Shown here: in pieces, positions 14,759-19,196 of the stretch
Position numbering within the stretch: position 1 is the first letter of the stretch
How the letters are laid out: the number at the start of each line of letters is the position of its first letter
From: DATLHO01 sp035539855
Lineage (GTDB): Bacteria; Bacteroidota; Ignavibacteria; OLB7
Assembly: GCA_035539855.1 (NCBI GenBank)
Contig: DATLHO010000123.1
Span: 1-19,196 of the forward strand
DNA length: 19,196 nucleotides
Direction: 5' to 3'
Made by a program: the position numbers and the translations under genes
The notes under the pieces: model-generated
Told to the model about the DNA's origin: nothing
Databases searched by the model: none
Seen by the model: only the letters and a program-made list of their open reading frames with translations

Positions 14759-15564
14759 GCACCTCGACGCGACGCATCGGCGCGATTCTGTGGAAGGAGT
14801 GGCACGAGCTACGCCAGCTCAAGTCGCTGCTCGCCGGCGCGTTCGGCATGCCGATGCTCTTCACCGCGATCCCGCTCGCGGCGCTCTACGCGATGCGACT
14901 GGCGCCGATGGACGAGATGTCCGACGCGAAGGGAATGCTCGAGCTGCTCTCGGCCGATCCGACGTTCGCGCTGCTGACGGACGTCGAGAAGATGCAGGTC
15001 GCGATGGGCGGACCGATGTCGATGTTCATCATGCTGCTGCCGGTGATGATCCCGAGCATGGTCGCCAGCTACAGCATCGTGGGCGAGAAGACCTCGCAGA
15101 CGCTCGAGCCGCTGCTTGCGACGCCGATCAGAACGTGGGAGCTGCTGCTCGGCAAGATGCTCACCGCGTTCATTCCGACGCTCGCGCTCACCTGGATCTA
15201 CGCCGCGGTCTTCGCGTTCGGTGTCAGCTTTGTCGCCGCGAGCGACGCGGTCTTCGCGCGCCTCGTCGGCGGCGCATGGCTGATCGCCGTTCTCGTGCTC
15301 GCCCCAGCCCTGTCGATGCTCGCGATCGCGGTCACCGTCGGCGTCAGCTCGCGCGCGAAGGACCCGCGCACGGCGCAGGAGGCCTCGGCGCTGCTCGTCG
15401 TGCCGCTGGTGATGCTCATCCCGGCGCAGCTCGGCGGATTGTTGCTGATCGACACCCAGCTCGTGCTCATCGCCTCCGGTGTGCTCTCGGTCCTCGCGGC
15501 GATCGCGATCTGGGTCGTGCAGCGCATGTTCGACCGCGAGTGGATCCTGACGCGCTGGCGATGA
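14755..15564 (+). CDS. ABC-2 type transporter permease
   Basis: The 269-aa inner-membrane protein has about six hydrophobic helices: near 25-47, 88-108, 133-160, 178-202, 217-240 and 241-262. After helix 2 it has SIVGEKTSQTLEPLLATPI (about 107-125), the cytosolic coupling motif typical of ABC-2 permeases such as NatB. No fused ATPase is present, so it works with the upstream protein, probably as a dimer. Its ATG overlaps the ATPase stop (ATGA), which implies one transcript and coupled translation. Export is the usual direction of this class; drug, ion or polysaccharide cargo cannot be told from sequence. Its position beside the sugar genes is divergent, so co-function is not implied. Confidence 0.92.
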   Translation: MSTSTRRIGAILWKEWHELRQLKSLLAGAFGMPMLFTAIPLAALYAMRLAPMDEMSDAKGMLELLSADPTFALLTDVEKMQVAMGGPMSMFIMLLPVMIPSMVASYSIVGEKTSQTLEPLLATPIRTWELLLGKMLTAFIPTLALTWIYAAVFAFGVSFVAASDAVFARLVGGAWLIAVLVLAPALSMLAIAVTVGVSSRAKDPRTAQEASALLVVPLVMLIPAQLGGLLLIDTQLVLIASGVLSVLAAIAIWVVQRMFDREWILTRWR

Positions 15565-15619
15565 GGACGTGAGGCGCGCTGATTCTCCGCGCAACCGAGT
15601 CCGGCGAGCGAAAAGCGAA

Positions 15620-15652
15620 GCGGGCACTGCCGGATACTCCGACAGTGCCCGC
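15620..15652. terminator. Bidirectional hairpin terminator
   Basis: The arms 15620-15634 and 15638-15652 are 15 bases long and pair with a single mismatch around a TAC loop. It lies 55 bases after the ABC permease stop and 30 bases before the protease stop, so it can serve both converging genes. On the minus strand it is followed by TTCGCTTTTCGC, a partial T-rich tail; on the plus strand by AGTTTCATC. Confidence 0.8.
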
Positions 15653-15682
15653 AGTTTCATCACGACCGCAGCGCTTACTCCA

Positions 15683-16975
15683 TCACTGCGCGCTCCGCGA
15701 GTCGAGGGTCCCACTCGAGCGATCCGTGCCGGATACGCTCGCCGCAGTCGTCGACGTCCACGTGCCGATATACAGCGAGCGGGCCGTCGTGCCGGCCGGG
15801 AGCCCGGTTGCGGTTGCGCGGGCATCGGTGACGATGCGGTCGCGCACCTGCTGCGGCGTCGAATAGCGATAGGCCGGCTTCGACAGGTACAGCGCCGCTG
15901 CGCCGGCGACGTGCGGCGCGGCCATCGACGTTCCACTCATCCACGCGGCGCCGCCGTTCTTGTACGTCGAGACGACGCTCACGCCCGGCGCCTGCACGTC
16001 GAGCACGCTGCCGTAGTTGCTGAACGACGCCTTGCGGCCGTAGCTGTCGATCGCGCCGACGGTGATCGCCTCGGCGACACGCGCGGGGCTCGAGCCGGAG
16101 GCATCGACGTTCTCGTTGCCGGCGGCCGCGACGACGACGACGCCCTGCGCGATGAGCGCGCGCACCGAGTAGTCGACCGCCGAGCTGGCGGGTCCGCCGA
16201 GGCTCATGTTGACGACCGTCGGCAAGTACGTCCCCGCGGCCTTCTGCGCCTTGACCTGCGCGGTGAGCCAGTCGAGCGCGGAGGTGACGATCGCGCTGTT
16301 GCCCGATCCCGACGCGTCGAGCACGCGCAGCGAGTACAGCGGCGCGCCCGGAGCGACGCCGACGACCCACGACGCGTTGTCGCGCGCCGCGACGGTGCCG
16401 GCGACGTGCGTGCCGTGGCCGTGATCATCGCCCCACTGCGTCGAGAGCATCCCGGTCACGAAATTGCGTCCGCCCTGGACGTTGAGGTCCGAGTGCGTCT
16501 GGATGCCGCTGTCGACGATGTAGACGCGGACGTTCGAGACCGTGCCCGAACCGTTGCCGGAGAGCGTCCAACTTCGATCGCCGTCGATCGCGTTGATGCC
16601 CCACGGCAGCACCTGCGCGGTGCTCGACTGTGCGATCGACATCGGCTGGACGCGCTCGATGAGCTCGACTCCCGGATCATTGCGCAGCGCGTCGGCCTTC
16701 GCCTCGGGCATCGTCGCCGAGAACCCGTCGATCGCGCTCTGATAGAGCCGGTCGACCTCGATGCCATGCGCCTTCGCGAGCATCGTCGACTTGCCGAGCG
16801 CGTCGCCGGTGGACTTCAGGATCACGATGTACTCGTCGCCAGCGGACGCTATCGGGCTCGTCGAGGAACCGGAGGGCATGTCGGGAGCCGACGTCGGAGA
16901 CATATCGGAGCAGGCGCCGAGCGCCAGGGTTGCGGCAAGAGAAAGCGCGAAGATTCCACGGGTTGACTTCAGCAT
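15683..16975 (-). CDS. Secreted S8 family serine protease (subtilase) lipoprotein
   Basis: This 430-aa endopeptidase starts with a lipoprotein signal: Lys/Arg, a hydrophobic core and the lipobox LGAC with lipidated Cys22, so it should be exported and membrane-anchored. After a Ser/Pro-rich spacer comes an I9 inhibitor-type propeptide (about 47-114, DEYIVILKST to ERVQPMSIA). The catalytic triad is D155 (VYIVDSGIQ), H187 (GHGTHVAGT) and S350 (SGTSMAAPHVAG), with oxyanion N287 (AAGNENV). The order and spacing match the proteinase K/aqualysin subfamily. No C-terminal accessory domain follows; the protein ends in a Ser/Thr-rich tail. The ATG at 16975 has GAGG about four bases upstream; the open frame continues to 17278 without signal-like sequence. 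Substrates are unknown. Confidence 0.94.
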   Translation of the reverse strand: MLKSTRGIFALSLAATLALGACSDMSPTSAPDMPSGSSTSPIASAGDEYIVILKSTGDALGKSTMLAKAHGIEVDRLYQSAIDGFSATMPEAKADALRNDPGVELIERVQPMSIAQSSTAQVLPWGINAIDGDRSWTLSGNGSGTVSNVRVYIVDSGIQTHSDLNVQGGRNFVTGMLSTQWGDDHGHGTHVAGTVAARDNASWVVGVAPGAPLYSLRVLDASGSGNSAIVTSALDWLTAQVKAQKAAGTYLPTVVNMSLGGPASSAVDYSVRALIAQGVVVVAAAGNENVDASGSSPARVAEAITVGAIDSYGRKASFSNYGSVLDVQAPGVSVVSTYKNGGAAWMSGTSMAAPHVAGAAALYLSKPAYRYSTPQQVRDRIVTDARATATGLPAGTTARSLYIGTWTSTTAASVSGTDRSSGTLDSRSAQ

Positions 16976-17438
16976 TGGACCTCGTATAGGGATGTCGTGC
17001 CGCACGGAAATGCGGCGCCTATTCATCGAATCGGATTCGGGCCGGGATGCGAGCGCGTGCTCGCGGTGCGGCGGTATGGCGTCGGCGTGCTCCCGGCGGT
17101 CGGAGGCGGACCTCAACCGGGACTGGCGCCCCACGGGGCATGGGAAATCGACAGGGGCGACGCGCAAAGGTTTGACAACGATTCCGCACCGCATGGCGCG
17201 ACCGCAAAGCGAGCGATGCGCGCCTAGTATCGACGGCGTCTGAAGGGCGTTCGTGTACGCGAATTCGTGTCGATACATCAGCAGATACCGTCACAGCAGA
17301 GCGCGGTATGAAGAACGAACGCATCGCTGCGCATAGGCAAGCTCAACCGAAACGGCCGACTTTCGGATCTGAATCGCCGCGCGTATTATTGTCTCCCCCC
17401 CGATCGAATCCCACGTGCACCACAGCCGAGGCGTGACG
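16976..17438. promoter_or_regulatory. Divergent intergenic region with dyad symmetry
   Basis: These 463 bases separate the protease and the TPR regulator, and should hold both promoters. No convincing gene is seen. TATTAT at 17384-17389 is a good -10 for the regulator. Dyads include GCCGCA/TGCGGC at 16999-17004/17011-17016 and GTATCGAC/GTCGATAC at 17227-17234/17269-17276. A TTGACA at 17172-17177 has no matching -10. Confidence 0.45.
17361..17389 (+). promoter_or_regulatory. Candidate promoter of the TPR regulator
   Basis: TTTCGG (17361-17366), a 17-base spacer and TATTAT (17384-17389) lie about 50 bases upstream of the ATG. The -10 matches the consensus at five of six positions; the -35 is weak. 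Confidence 0.3.
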
Positions 17439-19187
17439 ATGGCGCGACGATCCCCTGGTCGCTACGACCCACCCGATCCGACGCTCTGCCGGAAGATCCC
17501 CACGATCGACGAGCTCGACGAGCGTCTCGAAGACGCCGAGACTCCGTACGAGACGATAGCCGCGCACGAGCAGCTCGCGGCCGCATGGCGCTCACGCGAC
17601 CTGCGACGCGCGCAGCGACATGCGCGTCAGGCGCTCCGGCTCGCGCGCGAGACCGGCGATCCCGATGCGATCGGTTGGACGCTCATCGGCGCCGCGCGTG
17701 TGGCCGGAGCCATGCAGCGCTACGCCGAGGCCGAGCGGCTGCTCGACGGGGCGCGCTCGCTGGCCGCGCACTGCTCCAGTCTGGCGTGCGCAGCCCAGGT
17801 CTACCACTTCCGCGCGGTGCTCTTCGAGCACATCGGTCGAATCTCGGCCGTGCGTGGCGAGATCGAGATGGCCTTCGAGCTCGCTGAGCGCTCCGGCAAC
17901 GACGGCGTGCTCGGCTGGATCCTCACGACCGTCGCGGCCAACCTTCGCATGCTCGGCAGACCATCGGAGGCGCTCGATCTTACCTACCGTGCGCGTAGAA
18001 TCGCGGAGTCGGTCGATGACCGTGAGCTGCAGGCGCGCGCCGTGAATTCCCTTGGGGCGACGGCGTTCGATCTGGAGGACTTTCCAGCGGCCGTCGGGTT
18101 CCTCGAGGAGTCGATCACGATCGCCGCGAGCATCGGCGATCGGGAGGTCGTCGTCAACTGCCGCATGAACCTCGCGAACGTCCTGTGTCTGCTCGGCCGG
18201 CACGCCGAGGCCCGCAGCGCGATCGAGCTGGCCGCGGTCGATCAGGAATCGATCGCTCCCCGCAGTCGCGTCATGCTCGGCGTGTTCACGGCGAGCATCC
18301 TCGAGCAGTCCGACGAGCCGGCCGAGGCGCTCCGCGTGATCGACGAAGCGCTGGCGATGTGTGAGAGCGAAAGGATTCCGTCACCCATCGACGCGCTCGC
18401 GATCCGTGCGCGCGCGCTCTACGGAATCGGCGAGGTCGACCTCTCGATCGACGGACATCTGACGGCGATCGAGCAGGCGCGAAGCCGCGGCGAGCAACTG
18501 ACCGCGTGTACGACGCTCGAGTCGCTCGCGAGCGTCCTCGAGCTCGCCGGCCGCCACGAGGACGCGCTGCGCTACCACAAGGAATGGAAGGCTCTGCAGA
18601 GCGAGATCAGCGGTGCCGAACAGCAGCGCAAGGCGGCCCAGGTGGCGCTGCGCGCGGAGGTCGAGGAGGCCGAGCGTGGTCGCGAGCGCACCCGGCGCGA
18701 GGCCGACGAGCTTGCGCGTGCACTCGACGAGCGCGGGCGCGAGCTCGCCACCATCTCATTGCAGTTCGTCGAGAAGTCGAAGCTGCTCGAAGCCGTCGTG
18801 CGTGAGATGAACGAACTCTCGGGGATGGTCGATCCGACCGCGCTTCGCTCGGTGCGCGCGCTCGTGCGGCGCATCGAGTCGAATCGGGAATCGGGATCGT
18901 ACTGGAGTCGCTTCGATGATCGGTTCGAAGAGGTGCACGTCGGCTTCACCGCCGAGCTCGCGCGCCGGTGCCCGCAGTTGACGCCGATGGAGCTCAGGCT
19001 CTGCGCGCTGCTGAAGCTCGGAATGTCGACGAAGGAGATGGCCGAGCTGCTGGCGACGAGCGCCGACAACGTCGAGGTCTATCGCTACCGCATCCGCAGG
19101 AAGCTCGGTCTCGACCGGCGCACCTCGTTCGCGCAGTACTTCGCACTGGTCCAGCCGACTACGCGAATCGAGGCGGTGCCCGCATGA
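17439..19187 (+). CDS. TPR/coiled-coil protein with C-terminal LuxR-like HTH
   Basis: The 582-aa cytosolic protein has at least six helical-pair repeats of the TPR type (about 36-385), e.g. AEAERLLDGARSLAA, PSEALDLTYRARRIAE and PAAVGFLEESITIAASIGD. A charged coiled coil rich in Glu/Arg/Ala follows (about 385-445). The C-terminal domain (about 490-575) begins RFDDRFEEVHVGF and contains LTPMELRLCALLKLGMSTKEMAELLATS plus NVEVYRYRIRRKLGL, a LuxR/GerE-like DNA-binding helix-turn-helix. This architecture is known from Bacteroidetes regulators, usually with a membrane helix before the HTH; none is present here. I infer a transcription regulator; its targets and signal are unknown. ATG 17439 follows GAGG by seven bases; a GTG at 17415 is less likely. 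The stop overlaps a further ATG at 19184. Confidence 0.88.
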   Translation: MARRSPGRYDPPDPTLCRKIPTIDELDERLEDAETPYETIAAHEQLAAAWRSRDLRRAQRHARQALRLARETGDPDAIGWTLIGAARVAGAMQRYAEAERLLDGARSLAAHCSSLACAAQVYHFRAVLFEHIGRISAVRGEIEMAFELAERSGNDGVLGWILTTVAANLRMLGRPSEALDLTYRARRIAESVDDRELQARAVNSLGATAFDLEDFPAAVGFLEESITIAASIGDREVVVNCRMNLANVLCLLGRHAEARSAIELAAVDQESIAPRSRVMLGVFTASILEQSDEPAEALRVIDEALAMCESERIPSPIDALAIRARALYGIGEVDLSIDGHLTAIEQARSRGEQLTACTTLESLASVLELAGRHEDALRYHKEWKALQSEISGAEQQRKAAQVALRAEVEEAERGRERTRREADELARALDERGRELATISLQFVEKSKLLEAVVREMNELSGMVDPTALRSVRALVRRIESNRESGSYWSRFDDRFEEVHVGFTAELARRCPQLTPMELRLCALLKLGMSTKEMAELLATSADNVEVYRYRIRRKLGLDRRTSFAQYFALVQPTTRIEAVPA

Positions 19188-19196
19188 GCGGCCCGG
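19184..19196 (+). CDS. Possible start of the next gene (truncated by the window edge)
   Basis: The regulator stop is embedded in ATGA: an ATG at 19184 opens a frame reading Met-Ser-Gly-Pro to the end of the window. Such a four-base overlap is typical of coupled genes, but only four codons are visible and no identity can be given. Confidence 0.3.

Noticed and set aside
16983..17010. Promoter TTTCCG-16-TATACG for the protease
   Set aside because: The transcript would start next to the ATG and exclude the visible GAGG Shine-Dalgarno.
16761..17324. Open frames across the protease upstream region on both strands
   Set aside because: They have no ribosome site or domain features and overlap the protease signal region.

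Overview
The window is high-GC, densely coded bacterial DNA. The DUF2630 protein and the actinobacterial flavour of GalT, a lipobox-bearing subtilase, and a Bacteroidetes/Gemmatimonadota-style TPR/coiled-coil/HTH regulator together suggest a free-living soil-type bacterium. Gemmatimonadota is my tentative guess, but nothing here fixes the phylum (no rRNA or marker gene).

Layout. (1) 102-1894, minus strand: a small membrane-anchored protein, galE (UDP-glucose 4-epimerase) and a DUF2630 protein, closely spaced and probably one operon. (2) 2067-3786, plus strand: a mutarotase-fold/DUF4380-like protein and a 1-Cys peroxiredoxin. (3) 3867-10863, minus strand: a four-gene operon in the order glycosyltransferase, glf (UDP-galactopyranose mutase), a fusion of a GH1-like glycosidase with an RmlD-like sugar-nucleotide reductase, and a GH2 glycosidase. 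(4) A 480-base non-coding stretch, then 11344-13685, minus strand: a 65-aa ORF, galT and galK, overlapping by 8 bases at each junction. (5) Divergent from it, 13787-15564 plus strand: an ABC transporter ATPase and its permease. (6) After a strong bidirectional hairpin, 15683-16975 minus strand: a secreted, lipid-anchored S8 protease. (7) A 463-base intergenic region, then 17439-19187 plus strand: a TPR/coiled-coil/LuxR-type HTH regulator whose stop codon overlaps a further start codon at the window edge.

How it fits together (inference). galK, galT and galE form a complete Leloir route from galactose to UDP-galactose. glf converts UDP-galactopyranose to UDP-galactofuranose, and the adjacent glycosyltransferase is a candidate user of it. 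The GH1-RmlD fusion and GH2 enzyme, both apparently cytosolic, are co-transcribed with this biosynthetic pair. The region therefore reads as a galactose-salvage and galactofuranose-glycan locus.

The most unusual items are: the GalT N-terminal segment encoded as a separate, coupled small ORF; the His/Asp/Gly-rich linker in the GH1-RmlD fusion; and the Asn-Gly-His-rich tail on the mutase, inside which the next gene starts.
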